DNA of 64,000 nt from Flavobacterium sp. SUN052 (lineage in GTDB: Bacteria > Bacteroidota > Bacteroidia > Flavobacteriales > Flavobacteriaceae). Below the pieces are notes generated by a model. The model was not told the DNA's origin and did no database searches. It worked only from the letters and a program-made list of their open reading frames with translations. The stretch is taken from positions 62,001 through 126,000 of the forward strand of contig NZ_JAPQNS010000015.1 of the NCBI RefSeq assembly GCF_028867935.1, given 5' to 3'. The position numbers and the translations under genes were made by a program. Below are positions 1 through 9,338 of this stretch, in pieces (within the stretch, counting starts at the first letter, position 1; each line of letters starts with the position of its first letter).

Positions 1-2
1 CC

Positions 3-1631
3 GAAAACGTCAAGCTAACGCTGACGGGCGATGTGAACGACCAGAAACCCGTTGGCTATGCCGTTATCTATGCCGGGGTGGTGACGACCAAGCGGGCGGC
101 TTATCGCCAGTTCAACAACATCATTGCCGATCTGGGGTATAAAGTGCCCTCGACCAACCCTTTCGACCGGATTACGGATCAAGACACACCCTCAAAAGCA
201 GGTAACCAGTTAGGCGGGGTTTCGCTCAACGCCGATATCAAAATCGGGTCGGGTACGCTGACCTCGACATCGGCCTGGCGGTACTGGAAATGGGACCCAC
301 TCAACGACCGGGATTACATCGGCCTTCCCGTTTTCACGATCTCGGCGGGCAATTCCAAACACGACCAGTATTCGCAGGAGATTCGCTACGCGGGTAATTT
401 GTCCTCACGGGTGAGCGGTGTTGTTGGAGCGTTTTATCTCTACCAGGATTTACAGTCGGACCCCGTGCAGACCGAAGAAGCGGGTGCGGCACAGTGGCGG
501 TTTGCCCAAAGCTCAACCAGCGCACTCTGGAAAACTCCCGGCCTCTTCGATAATTTCGGCATCCGAACCACCAACCGAATCCGCAGCACCAGTGCCGCCG
601 TGTTTGCCCAGGCCGACTGGGGCATTACCGACAAACTCCACGTGTTGCCCGGCATCCGCTACAATTACGACCGGAAGAATGCCAACTATAGCCGCCAGAC
701 CTATGGCGGTCTGCAAACTACCGACGTAGCCCTGCTGGCCCTCAAAAACGGCGTCTATACCAACCAGGCCTTCGATGCCGACGTGGACGAGACCAATTTT
801 TCGGGTCAGTTGACGCTGCAATACAAAGCCAGTCAGCAGGCCAATGCATTCGCTACATACTCGACCAGTTATAAACCCATCGGGGTAAACATTGGCGGAT
901 TACCCACGGCTAATGGACAGGTGTTAACAGACCTGGCCCGGGTAAAGCCCGAATTTGTGACGCACTACGAAGTTGGCGTAAAAACCAAACCGACCATCAA
1001 TTCGGTGCTAAATCTGGTGGTGCATAATACCGACATCAAAGACTACCAGACACAAGTGCAAACGCCTGAACCTGGCGTAAACCGGGGATACCTAGCCAAT
1101 GCGGAGAAAGTGCGGGTATGGGGCGTAGAACTGGATGGAAGCATCCGGTTTAGCAACTCCTTTTCGGTGTATGGCGCATTGGCCTACACCGATGCCAAGT
1201 ATGTTTCGTTCACCAATGCGCCCGTTCCACTCGAAGAAACGGGGGCTACCCAAGCCTTCAAGGATGTTTCGGGGGGAGCTCTGCCGGGCGTTTCCAAATG
1301 GGCAGGTTCGCTGGGTGGCGAGGTCAGTGGAGCCGGGAAATTTCTGGCGCAAGATGGGCGGTTTTTCTTCGCTGCCGATTCTTATTACCGTTCGTCATTT
1401 TCGTCGAGCCCTTCGCCCTCGGCGTTTCTTAACATCGATGGCTACACCCTGGTAAACGCCCGCGTTGGGTTCCGGGCTTCCAACGGAACATCGGTTTTCT
1501 TGTGGACTCGTAACGGCCTGAATAAGAATCATTTTGAACAGCTGCTACCGGCACCGGGCAATGCCGGTCAGTACGGCGCGGTGCTGGGCGACCCGAGGAC
1601 GTATGGCATTACATTGCGGTACTCGTTTTAA
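3..1631 (+). CDS. TonB-dependent receptor, C-terminal barrel part (5' end outside window)
   Basis: Outer-membrane beta-barrel receptor that would import a ligand using TonB energy. The frame is open to the left edge, so the plug domain and signal peptide lie outside the window; only about 540 residues remain. What is seen is alternating strand/turn sequence rich in aromatic residues, with typical barrel phrases such as FATYSTSYKPIGVNIGG and VTHYEVGVKTKP, and an end in aromatic-terminated strand TYGITLRYSF, the classic last strand recognised by the Bam machinery. The TonB-dependent receptor family fits well; the ligand cannot be told. It lies 70 bases before a ChrB/AraC-type gene on the same strand. 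There is no SusD partner downstream, so it is probably not a SusC-type polysaccharide receptor. Confidence 0.85.
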   Translation, partial: ENVKLTLTGDVNDQKPVGYAVIYAGVVTTKRAAYRQFNNIIADLGYKVPSTNPFDRITDQDTPSKAGNQLGGVSLNADIKIGSGTLTSTSAWRYWKWDPLNDRDYIGLPVFTISAGNSKHDQYSQEIRYAGNLSSRVSGVVGAFYLYQDLQSDPVQTEEAGAAQWRFAQSSTSALWKTPGLFDNFGIRTTNRIRSTSAAVFAQADWGITDKLHVLPGIRYNYDRKNANYSRQTYGGLQTTDVALLALKNGVYTNQAFDADVDETNFSGQLTLQYKASQQANAFATYSTSYKPIGVNIGGLPTANGQVLTDLARVKPEFVTHYEVGVKTKPTINSVLNLVVHNTDIKDYQTQVQTPEPGVNRGYLANAEKVRVWGVELDGSIRFSNSFSVYGALAYTDAKYVSFTNAPVPLEETGATQAFKDVSGGALPGVSKWAGSLGGEVSGAGKFLAQDGRFFFAADSYYRSSFSSSPSPSAFLNIDGYTLVNARVGFRASNGTSVFLWTRNGLNKNHFEQLLPAPGNAGQYGAVLGDPRTYGITLRYSF

Positions 1632-1701
1632 CAACTACGTTGTATGATGCCTGCACCACCTTACCTTCTCCGACAATTACATAGATACACGCTGTTGCTT
1701 A

Positions 1702-2565
1702 ATGATCTGGATTACGCGCGAACGACCCAAAATTGACCGCATCGCCTGCCCCTGGCTGATTCGGCGTTTTATTGATGTGGATGCCCAGATCGTATATGTG
1801 CCTGCCGATGAGGTTTTAGCTAAAGCTGCCGAACTGAACGCTACTCCGTTCGACATAGCGGGTGTAGAATTTTCGCACTACGGAACCGACTGCACGTTCG
1901 ATTATTTCCTGAAGAAGTATGAGCTGACAGACCCGGCCCTGCACGTAATGGCTCCCATTGTGCGCGGGGCCGACACCGATAACCACGCGTTGGCTGGGCA
2001 GGCTGCCGGGCTCTGGGCCATCTCAGCGGGCATGGCCTACAACATTCTCAACGATCACGAGCTACTCGAAACGGGAATGCTGATTTATGACGCGCTGTAC
2101 AGCTGGGCCACCCACCTACAGCATGAAAAACATACGCAGAACCAAACAGAACGCGGTTTAATTCAGGTTGTGACGGGTTATCTGGTCGCCCAGCAAGCGG
2201 GTCGAAAACGAAAACCGGCCTGGATTCGTAACCTAGAAGCCTTAATTCAGGATCATGTCGATACCAATTTGAGTATTAGTCTTAAAGACATATCCGAAGC
2301 CGTACAGCGAAACCCCACGTACCTATCGCGGGAATTTGCCACCTACTTCGACAACCTGACCTTCGGCGAGTACATTCGTAAGCGTCGTATCGAGAAAGCG
2401 ATTCAACTTTTAGCTGACCCCACGCTGTCGCTGATGGACATCGCTTACCTATCGGGCTTCTCTGACCAAAGCCATTTCACGCGCATTTTTAAAAAACAGA
2501 CGGGCCAAAGCCCATCTGAGTATCGAAAAGAAGGTCAAAAAGGTAAAGAATCGGCCAATGGTTGA
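1702..2565 (+). CDS. Chromate-resistance (ChrB-type) domain fused to AraC DNA-binding domain
   Basis: A 287-residue two-domain protein. Residues 1-140 look like the chromate-resistance domain found at the C-terminus of ChrB (start MIWITRERPKIDRIACPWLI, later DCTFDYFLKKYEL and IVRGADTDNHAL). Residues 185-280 are a double helix-turn-helix of the AraC/XylS family, with the characteristic end SGFSDQSHFTRIFKKQTGQSP. Known ChrB proteins regulate or support chromate efflux. Here the metal-linked domain is probably the sensor and the AraC domain the output; that is inference. No chromate transporter (chrA) follows; the next gene encodes a small envelope protein. The ATG at 1702 begins at the conserved start of the domain, so the start is well supported. 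Confidence 0.8.
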   Translation: MIWITRERPKIDRIACPWLIRRFIDVDAQIVYVPADEVLAKAAELNATPFDIAGVEFSHYGTDCTFDYFLKKYELTDPALHVMAPIVRGADTDNHALAGQAAGLWAISAGMAYNILNDHELLETGMLIYDALYSWATHLQHEKHTQNQTERGLIQVVTGYLVAQQAGRKRKPAWIRNLEALIQDHVDTNLSISLKDISEAVQRNPTYLSREFATYFDNLTFGEYIRKRRIEKAIQLLADPTLSLMDIAYLSGFSDQSHFTRIFKKQTGQSPSEYRKEGQKGKESANG

Positions 2566-2627
2566 TTCTGTTCTATCAAACTCATCAACCGGGTGGTAGT
2601 CTTGCCGAATAATTTGCAATCACTACC

Positions 2628-3164
2628 ATGTCTTTTTACTCACGTCATTTTGTAATCCGCTTTCTGGCCTGTTTTGCAATCGGAATAGCCTCTACCTCAC
2701 TCGCCTTTTGTCAGTCGGCCCCAGTCCCACACGAATACCCCCGAACGGTATTGTACCAGGGTATCCTACACCCGCTGGTGACGTTCAGCGACCAGGCACC
2801 CGTGGTTAATTTCCGGGACTTTTATTTGGTCGGGTTTCCGGTCGGGGTCAACATCTGGAAAACGCCGAAAATAGGCTACTCGCTGGAGATCGTGCCGTTT
2901 ATCCGGGCCGAGAATGGGGTTAGTAAGGTTAACAATGTGTTGTTTCATCCGGGCGTGTTACTGGGCTTAGGCAAGGGCTACACCCTGGCCAGCCGACTAG
3001 CCTTTGAAACAGCGGGGCGCTATGGTGTCACACCGGTGTTGAACAAAGTGATTAAACGTAATCCTACTACAAGCTATTTTTTAGCAATCCCTGTTCCGGT
3101 TCGCTTTGGCAACGACCGACCGGCTAGTATTACTATTGGGCTTCAATTTGGTATTTCATTTTAA
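2628..3164 (+). CDS. Secreted/outer-membrane protein of unknown function
   Basis: 178 residues with a hydrophobic N-terminal signal (FLACFAIGIASTSLAFC), then alternating strand-like sequence and a final strand ending in ITIGLQFGISF, aromatic-terminated like outer-membrane barrels. At this size it could be a small 8-stranded barrel. It follows the ChrB/AraC-type gene by 62 bases on the same strand and may be co-transcribed with it. No family recognised; the envelope location is inferred from the signal and the terminal strand. Confidence 0.65.
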   Translation: MSFYSRHFVIRFLACFAIGIASTSLAFCQSAPVPHEYPRTVLYQGILHPLVTFSDQAPVVNFRDFYLVGFPVGVNIWKTPKIGYSLEIVPFIRAENGVSKVNNVLFHPGVLLGLGKGYTLASRLAFETAGRYGVTPVLNKVIKRNPTTSYFLAIPVPVRFGNDRPASITIGLQFGISF

Positions 3165-3302
3165 GTTATGGACAACCCAAGTAAGGGCTTCGTTGTGAGT
3201 AATTCTTATGACCAGTATTTACAAAGCTCTTTGCGCAACTTCTTTTGAAATTAAATAAAGCGTTTCGGGAGCGATAGTGTTCTATACTAAAAGCTAATTT
3301 AT

Positions 3303-3509
3303 ATGGCTACTAACACATTGGTTATCATAACGGGTTATAATTCAATCTCTCCCAGGCCTTCCCGCAAGGCGTATCTGAACAAGACGGAGGAGGTGGCCCG
3401 ACAACGTTTCTCAAAGGAATACCCTGGCGTTCGGGATGCGAGCGTGGTAATTGTTTCCTTCGAGGACGAATTAACGATCCGGGCCAACGGGGAAATCTCG
3501 GCCTATTAA
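3303..3509 (+). CDS. Small hypothetical protein
   Basis: 68 residues, no signal peptide or membrane segment. It is mixed in charge, with a strand-like start (TLVIITGYN), a basic helix (RKAYLNKTEEVARQRFSKEY) and a strand-like end (SVVIVSFEDELTIRANG), plausible for a small alpha/beta domain. The composition looks coding and the ATG has space for a ribosome site, but no family is recognised. It stands alone between an envelope gene and a convergent lipoprotein gene. Confidence 0.5.
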   Translation: MATNTLVIITGYNSISPRPSRKAYLNKTEEVARQRFSKEYPGVRDASVVIVSFEDELTIRANGEISAY

Positions 3510-3555
3510 GGAACGTGGCGAATATGTTTCATCGCTTTTGATACAAATCCAACCT

Positions 3556-3993
3556 TCATTTCAAGGAGGCATCCGTAATTGTCAACACATAATCAACCTG
3601 TTGGCAACCGAAGTCAGGATCGGTTGGGTTTTTCTTCTTTTTAGTCCAAAGTGCCGTCTGCACGGGAACCTGCGTATAAACCACGCTTTTCTTCCCATCG
3701 ACAAGGGTATATAGCGCAAAGCTGGAGAACGTATTGGCCGGGTGAGGGTTGGAGCCAAAACTGGCATCTTGCCCGATCAATGCTCGCTGTTGCGACGCAA
3801 TCGCTTTGGAAGGATCAATTTGGCCATTCAAGATTGGCCCTACAAATTCAACCGATAGACTGCGGCTGCTTTGATTATCCAGATAATAGAAGGTGGCCCC
3901 CACGCATTCGCTCATGATCTGGTCAACCGGGTCTTTCTGGCAACCCAGGCTAACGAACATAAGAAGAAGCAAATAGTTAAGCTGGTTTTTCAT
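3556..3993 (-). CDS. Lipoprotein of unknown function
   Basis: 145 residues beginning with a lipoprotein signal: a positive start (MKNQ), a leucine-rich core and a lipobox ending FVSLGC at about residue 18, so the mature protein should be lipid-anchored in the envelope. The rest is soluble beta-rich sequence with two further cysteines (SECVG, FGCQQ) that could form a disulfide. It is convergent with the 68-residue gene. No family recognised. Confidence 0.6.
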   Translation of the reverse strand: MKNQLNYLLLLMFVSLGCQKDPVDQIMSECVGATFYYLDNQSSRSLSVEFVGPILNGQIDPSKAIASQQRALIGQDASFGSNPHPANTFSSFALYTLVDGKKSVVYTQVPVQTALWTKKKKNPTDPDFGCQQVDYVLTITDASLK

Positions 3994-4315
3994 GATAAGG
4001 CCGAGTCTATGTTCCAGCCTATAGATCCATGTGAAGTCAATAAGGTTGGAATCAAGCGCGTTTATTTTCCCCCGATACAGAAATTAAAATACACTGATTA
4101 ACAGTATATTACATTGTTCAAGGTACAAATGAGGTACAGATTCTGTTTCGTAACCTCAACAGAAGACATTAGGAAGGAACGGAAGCGAGGGGTGAGGTTA
4201 AATTGAACAAGGTGAGTAGTATCAATTCTTGATACTATCTCTACGAGCTAGGTACTTTGAAGTAAGCAACTCCTGGACGTATTATTGCAGAGAGAACATT
4301 TTGCCTTTTCTGCCC
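3994..4315. other. Intergenic region, no gene seen
   Basis: About 320 bases between a leftward lipoprotein gene and a rightward secreted-protein gene, so it should carry both promoters. No convincing coding frame. Bases 4189-4204 (GAGGGGTGAGGTTAAA) resemble the GTGAGGTTAA end of the palindromic repeat found near 13.5, 39.4 and 40.0 kb, possibly a relic. The frame of the downstream gene can be read back to 4229, but the signal peptide begins at the ATG at 4316. Confidence 0.4.
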
Positions 4316-5977
4316 ATGAAACACGCTTACCTACTTTTTCTCTTCCTGCTGATGCTAGTAGCCCGCCCGTCACTGGCCCAAACCACCTACACCGTTATTA
4401 ATGGTAACGATAACGGTGCAGGCTCTTTGCGGGACGCCATCACTCAGGCCAATAATAACCCTGGTCCCGACATGATCACCTTTTCATCGTCGGCCACCAA
4501 CATCACCTTAACATCGGGTGAGTTGTCCATTACCGGATCGCTATCGATTGTGGGTTTCAATACCCTTTGTCCGGCGACCGCTACCGGTGGCGCCACTATT
4601 GAGCGCGTTAGTAGTACGGCGTTCCGTCTATTCAACGTCTCCTCCAGCGTCACTTTTTTCTTACAGGACTTGACCTTGGTTAACGGACGAGCTACAGGAA
4701 GCGGTGGGGGTATTTCCACTCAGAGTAACAACCAACTCACTCTTATCCGCTGTTACCTTCGGGATTGTACGGCATCAACTTTCGGGGGAGGCATAATCTC
4801 CAGGGGCTATATCAATATGGCCGACTGCATGATTGTTAATAATCAAGCCTCTTATGACGGTGGAATCTATTTACAATCGCCCTCATCATTTCCCGTGAAT
4901 CGCATTAGCAAGGTAACATTCATAAATAATTCCTCCACTGGTAATAACTCGGCGGCTATGATTCATTTTGGGGGCGAGCTGCTGATTGAAAACTCTTCTT
5001 TTTCGCAGAACAATACTTCGGGGGGGGCCGATGCTACTTTTTACGTTTCTTCCGCTCCTGGTATTAATCTTCCTACTTCAACCACTCTGAATCATGTAAC
5101 GGTTTATGAAACCAATGGCACCCGGCCAGCCTTACGGACATTTGCTTATTCCCCGGCTCCGGCAACGTTGTTGCTGATGAACACTCTGGTAGTTTCCACC
5201 AATCCCATTTTCAGGGACGCAGGTACCATTCTATCAGGTGGAGGAAACGTGTTTAGTGCCGGAATTGGCGGGGCCTTCACTCCCCAAATCAGCGACAAGA
5301 TTGACGTGGGAAGCAGTCAGGTCGACTTACAGCCTTTAGCTGCTAATGGAGGGTGTACGCTGTCACATGCCATTGGCTGTTTGAGCGTAGCGGTTAACGC
5401 GGGCCTATCGACTGCGCTTGCCACCGATCAGCGAGGTTTAGCCCGGGTTAGTACCCCTGATGCGGGTTCGTATGAGGTACAAAGCCTGTCGGTCGCCATC
5501 ACCCAGCAACCATCCAGCAGTTCCCAAGTCTGCCAGGGCAGTACAGTTACGGCTAGTGTCAGCGTGAGTGGCACCGGGCCGTTTGCCTACCAATGGTATA
5601 GGGATGGGGTGTCTCTGGGGGCTGCCCAGCAAAGTCCCAGCTTATATATTCCTAACGTACAACCTGCTCAGGCGGGCAGCTATTCGGTGGTGGTGACAGG
5701 CTGCAACAGCGTTACTAGTAGTGTCTTTACTTTAGCGGTTACGCCTGGTCCCACCCCTACCTTATTCACTAACAACAACCCGGACGGCTTAGTGGTACAA
5801 GTGGGAGGTGGCGTACAATACGAACGAGTTAAGGCTATAGACAGAATCAACGGCTACCAAATCCGACAAACGGAGCAGAACCAGACGGGTTACTTCCTCA
5901 TCCCTCAACCGGGGCCGTATTCGATTGCCGTCATTGGAGCTAATGGATGCCGGGCAACGGTAACAGGGACGTTTTGA
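4316..5977 (+). CDS. Secreted beta-helix protein with Ig-like domain and shared C-terminal domain
   Basis: 553 residues starting at the ATG that begins a clear signal peptide (MKHAYLLFLFLLMLVARPSL, cut after AQ). Residues 22-370 are short repeated strands with Gly/Asn turns and a final choice-of-anchor-Q-like motif (VAVNAG ... DQRGLAR ... DAGSYE), typical of a right-handed parallel beta-helix. An Ig-like domain follows (VCQGSTVTASVSVSGTGPF, YQWYRDG), then a roughly 70-residue C-terminal domain (VQYERVKAIDRINGYQIRQ, ending GCRATVTGTF). That domain is nearly identical in the next secreted gene and recognisable in the one at 10.6-11.4 kb. Probably an exported surface or adhesin-like protein; the C-terminal domain may be a sorting or anchoring module (inference). 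A strong hairpin terminator follows. Confidence 0.75.
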   Translation: MKHAYLLFLFLLMLVARPSLAQTTYTVINGNDNGAGSLRDAITQANNNPGPDMITFSSSATNITLTSGELSITGSLSIVGFNTLCPATATGGATIERVSSTAFRLFNVSSSVTFFLQDLTLVNGRATGSGGGISTQSNNQLTLIRCYLRDCTASTFGGGIISRGYINMADCMIVNNQASYDGGIYLQSPSSFPVNRISKVTFINNSSTGNNSAAMIHFGGELLIENSSFSQNNTSGGADATFYVSSAPGINLPTSTTLNHVTVYETNGTRPALRTFAYSPAPATLLLMNTLVVSTNPIFRDAGTILSGGGNVFSAGIGGAFTPQISDKIDVGSSQVDLQPLAANGGCTLSHAIGCLSVAVNAGLSTALATDQRGLARVSTPDAGSYEVQSLSVAITQQPSSSSQVCQGSTVTASVSVSGTGPFAYQWYRDGVSLGAAQQSPSLYIPNVQPAQAGSYSVVVTGCNSVTSSVFTLAVTPGPTPTLFTNNNPDGLVVQVGGGVQYERVKAIDRINGYQIRQTEQNQTGYFLIPQPGPYSIAVIGANGCRATVTGTF

Positions 5978-6040
5978 GGGTGGGGAGAAATGGGCGAATT
6001 AGACCCGAATCGAGCATATAACACCTATTAGGAAATGGAG

Positions 6041-6076
6041 ACAGCCCCGTACAGTGATGTACGGGGCTGTTTGTTG
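6041..6076 (+). terminator. Rho-independent terminator
   Basis: Perfect 12-bp stem ACAGCCCCGTAC / GTACGGGGCTGT (6041-6052 and 6059-6070) with a 6-base loop and a T-rich tail, 63 bases after the stop of the beta-helix gene. The stem could also serve the convergent truncated lipoprotein frame. Confidence 0.8.
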
Positions 6077-6096
6077 CTAGAGATAACTACAGCCTT

Positions 6097-6279
6097 TTAA
6101 TTATTCACATCTGACTGGCTGGCATTGGAGGGGTTACCCATTGCCAGATTGAAATCGCGGGTGGGGACAGTCGAGCCCGCAACTGGGTCAACCCCTGTTT
6201 TCTTACAGTTTGTCAGGGTGACAGCAACCAGTACGATGCTGACAATGGATAAGCGGAGTGAGTTTATAACGGAATCCAT
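6097..6279 (-). pseudogene. Truncated lipoprotein, N-terminal remnant of a DNA/RNA non-specific endonuclease
   Basis: 60 residues from the ATG at 6279: a lipoprotein signal with lipobox VTLTNC, a short linker, then RDFNLAMGNPSNASQSDVNN and a stop. The phrase LAMGNPSNA is, from memory, the start of the mature domain of Bacteroidota DNA/RNA non-specific endonucleases (NUC1 family, usually 250-300 residues). The catalytic region is missing and the bases beyond the stop lead straight into a terminator hairpin without resuming homology. So this looks like a 3'-truncated remnant that could still yield a tiny lipoprotein. Moderate confidence, resting on one motif. Confidence 0.45.
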
Positions 6280-6544
6280 TGATGGGCAAAATAACGCCTT
6301 ACCAGCGACAATCATAAAGCATTCCGTTAGGTTACGGCTGGCGGGGGCTGGTTACGATCTCAGCTAGCACCATTAACAGCAATGGATGTAGCCGGGGTAT
6401 ACAACAGATTGGCGAGAAAGATTGATGGTAAAGTGAAAATAGGTGAATAGGCTTTAGAGATTAATATTTTCAGTATCAGGCGTATACCTTGACGTATACT
6501 AAGTATCGCCTTATAATTGCAAATAAATATTTCTCGTACAGCCC

Positions 6545-8986
6545 ATGAAAAACACTTACCTCCTTCTGCTTCTCCTACTGACCTTAGTAGAGCGCCCAGT
6601 GCTGGCCCAAAACCCATCGCCCTTGCCAAGCCGATTAGTAAACCCTCCACCTGTAAAGCCGACGGGCGGGGGGCGTGTAGCGGCTACCCTGGCGACAACC
6701 ATCCGCTACGTAAAAGCTGGTGCATCAGGCACTGGTGCTTCCTGGAGTAATGCTTCCGGGGACCTTCAGGCAATGATCAACGCATCGGCGTCGGGTGATC
6801 AAGTCTGGATTGCCGGAGGTACTTACAAGCCCAGTACGGCAGGGCTCTCGAATCCACGCGAAGCAGCATTTTCCTTAAAGAACGGCGTGAGTGTGCTGGG
6901 CGGTTTCACAGGCACCGCCGGTACAGAAGGAACGAACAACACAACGACCCGAATGGCAACACCCTCCTCGACTACCCTCTCAGGGGACATTGGCACGGTC
7001 GGCGATAACAGCGATAACTGCATCCATGTGGTATCTAATCAATATAGTGGCCTGGATGGATCAGCCGTCCTGGACGGAGTATGCATCACAGCTGGTAATG
7101 CCAATGCTGCCATGGGTGCCATCCCTGGTAATGGGGGAGGGATGTGTAATGTTCTTTCGTCTCCTTTAGTGTCGAATTGTCAATTTGTGGCCAACTTTGG
7201 AAATATAGGAGGTGGCTTAGCCAATCTGGGCAATACCACCAGAGCAACGAACTGCATTTTTAGCAGTAATACAGCCTTGCAGGGGGCCGGAGGGGCCTAT
7301 GACCAGCAAAACTCGGGAACCTACACTAACTGTTTTTTCAGCCAGAACATATCAACCGGTTCCGGTTTCTTAGGTGGTGGAATATTCGTGAATATTGCGA
7401 CTGGCACCTTGAATTTTGTCAATTGCAGCTTTTCGGGTAATAGAGCTGCGTCGGGGTTCGGTAATGCAATAGGCTATAATTCGACACTCTCACTGACCAA
7501 CTGCCTGTTTTGGAACAATGGTGGCGCGCGCGCTATTAACAATACCAGTGGCGGATCTGTGACCATCAATCAATCACTGCTCGAAAACGGCACAACTGGC
7601 TACACTGATGGTGGAAATAACCAAACGCTTAGCAGCTCCCCTTTTGCCAATGCTACCGGCCCCGAGTTGCTGCCCTGCTCTCCAGCCGTCAATGCAGGTA
7701 ACGATGCGGCAAACACCACCACGACCGATGTGCTGGGTGCAAACCGCAAGTTCGGCACCATCGACATCGGGGCCGCTGAATACCAGGGAGCGCCTACTAC
7801 CGCTGTGGCTATTACCAGTACACCCCAGGCGGCATCCTCCGTCTGTGTCGGTATAACAACCCGACTCTCGGTCAGCGTCAGCGGTTCCGGGCCATTCACT
7901 TATCAAGTGTACGGGGGGAGTAGTCAGCTCACCTCAAGCACGAGCAGCTCAACCTCGTTTGCCTATACCCTCACCAATAACGCGGCCAACTCGGGTGTGA
8001 GCTACTATTTTGTCGTCAGTACGGCTTGCAACAGCGTCTCCTCCACGCCGGTCAGCGTGACAGTTAATGCACCTGTCTCGGTCAGCTTGGCTAATAATGG
8101 TCCCCTGACCTGTGCCCAGTCCTCGGTCACGCTTACGGCCACCCCCGCCAGTCAGGGAACGTATGCGTTTAGTGGGCCTAACCTAACTCAAAGTAGTGCC
8201 GTCAACACGGCCATCATCTCGCAAACGGGGGTATACTCGGTTACACTCACCAGTGCAGGAAGCTGCACCAGTACGGCCAACACCACCGTTAGCAGCAATA
8301 CGGCTCTGCCTAATGCCAGCTTCAGTGGGCTGGCTCCTATCTACTGTAGCACCAACAGTCCCGTCACGCTCACCCCTACCACCCCAGGCGGGGCGTTTAC
8401 TGGGCTAGGCACCTCAGGCACCACTTTTACCCCATCGGGGGCGGGTAGTGGGGGCACTATCGTCTATTCGGTGACAGGGGTGAACGGCTGCGTCAACTCC
8501 ACCACCCAGTCGGTGGCTGTGAGTGCCCCGATCCCCATAACGCTGACCACTAATGGGCCTATTAGCTGCAACAGGCCCACGGTTACCCTCGCGGCTACTC
8601 CAGCCAGTCAGGGTACGTATACGTTCAGCGCGTCGGCGGTTTCGCAGGGTAACAACACCGCAGTGGTCTCCCAGACGGGTGTGTACTCGGTGACGCTGGC
8701 CAGTGCAGGCGGTTGCACCAGCACCGCTCAAACCAATGTGTTTACTGACAACACTCTACCGACGCCTTTTGTAGCTACTCAACCCACTCCGAACGGTTTA
8801 GCTGTACAAACCACCGGGGGTGTGCAGTACGAACGAGTCAAGGCTATCGACCGCATTAACGGCTACCAAATCCAACAAACCGAGATTAATTCTACAGGCT
8901 ACTTTATCATCACTCAACCAGGGCCCTACAGCATTGCTGTAATTGGAGCCAATGGATGCCGGGCGACGGTGGCAGGGACGTTTTAA
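6545..8986 (+). CDS. Secreted beta-helix protein with repeated Ig/PKD-like domains and shared C-terminal domain
   Basis: 813 residues with a signal peptide (MKNTYLLLLLLLTLVERPVL, cut after AQ). Residues 50-410 form a parallel beta-helix with Gly/Asn turns, ending in the choice-of-anchor-Q motif SPAVNAGNDA ... DIGAAEY. Residues 415-740 hold several Ig/PKD-like repeats; two copies of the stretch TATPASQGTY ... SQTGVYSVTL are near identical. The last 70 residues (VQYERVKAIDRINGYQIQQ, ending GCRATVAGTF) match the C-terminus of the upstream secreted gene almost residue for residue. The two genes look like diverged duplicates with different passengers. Probably a cell-surface protein; the route is not provable here because no canonical type IX signal is visible. 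A strong terminator follows. Confidence 0.75.
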   Translation: MKNTYLLLLLLLTLVERPVLAQNPSPLPSRLVNPPPVKPTGGGRVAATLATTIRYVKAGASGTGASWSNASGDLQAMINASASGDQVWIAGGTYKPSTAGLSNPREAAFSLKNGVSVLGGFTGTAGTEGTNNTTTRMATPSSTTLSGDIGTVGDNSDNCIHVVSNQYSGLDGSAVLDGVCITAGNANAAMGAIPGNGGGMCNVLSSPLVSNCQFVANFGNIGGGLANLGNTTRATNCIFSSNTALQGAGGAYDQQNSGTYTNCFFSQNISTGSGFLGGGIFVNIATGTLNFVNCSFSGNRAASGFGNAIGYNSTLSLTNCLFWNNGGARAINNTSGGSVTINQSLLENGTTGYTDGGNNQTLSSSPFANATGPELLPCSPAVNAGNDAANTTTTDVLGANRKFGTIDIGAAEYQGAPTTAVAITSTPQAASSVCVGITTRLSVSVSGSGPFTYQVYGGSSQLTSSTSSSTSFAYTLTNNAANSGVSYYFVVSTACNSVSSTPVSVTVNAPVSVSLANNGPLTCAQSSVTLTATPASQGTYAFSGPNLTQSSAVNTAIISQTGVYSVTLTSAGSCTSTANTTVSSNTALPNASFSGLAPIYCSTNSPVTLTPTTPGGAFTGLGTSGTTFTPSGAGSGGTIVYSVTGVNGCVNSTTQSVAVSAPIPITLTTNGPISCNRPTVTLAATPASQGTYTFSASAVSQGNNTAVVSQTGVYSVTLASAGGCTSTAQTNVFTDNTLPTPFVATQPTPNGLAVQTTGGVQYERVKAIDRINGYQIQQTEINSTGYFIITQPGPYSIAVIGANGCRATVAGTF

Positions 8987-9025
8987 GGATTGGCGGGCAA
9001 GCCTATAGTTTAGACTTTTTTGACA

Positions 9026-9058
9026 AAACCGCCCCGTCACAGCATGACGGGGCGGTTT
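9026..9058 (+). terminator. Rho-independent terminator
   Basis: 14-bp perfect stem AAACCGCCCCGTCA / TGACGGGGCGGTTT with loop CAGCA, 39 bases after the stop of the large secreted gene. Confidence 0.8.
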
Positions 9059-9172
9059 ATATTGCTCCCTCCCATTTTCTCAAACCGTATAATAACCTGA
9101 TATAGACATTACTCTTTATTAGTGTATACTTGCGCTTAGACTATAGGTGTGAAAATACTTGTTGATCAAATC

Positions 9173-9205
9173 AAAAACGGGGCTGATGCTGTCAGCCCCG
9201 TTTTT
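9173..9205 (+). terminator. Orphan terminator hairpin, possible small RNA 3' end
   Basis: 14-bp perfect stem AAAAACGGGGCTGA / TCAGCCCCGTTTTT with loop TGCTG. The upstream protein gene is already terminated at 9058 and no coding frame lies between. A weak promoter-like TATACTTG at 9125-9132 would allow a transcript of roughly 70 bases ending here, but no clear -33 element is seen. It could also be a back-up terminator, and the A-run makes it work in both directions. Confidence 0.5.
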
Positions 9206-9338
9206 CTTGCCCCTATAATGGGTAGTATGACAATTACTCTCCCGACGAAAAAAGCAACCTCTTTCTATTTGGCCTGCCTTGAACAACTAAAGTCTATTCA
9301 TTAGAGAAAGGACAACGCGCTAACGCCCGGTGGGCTTT

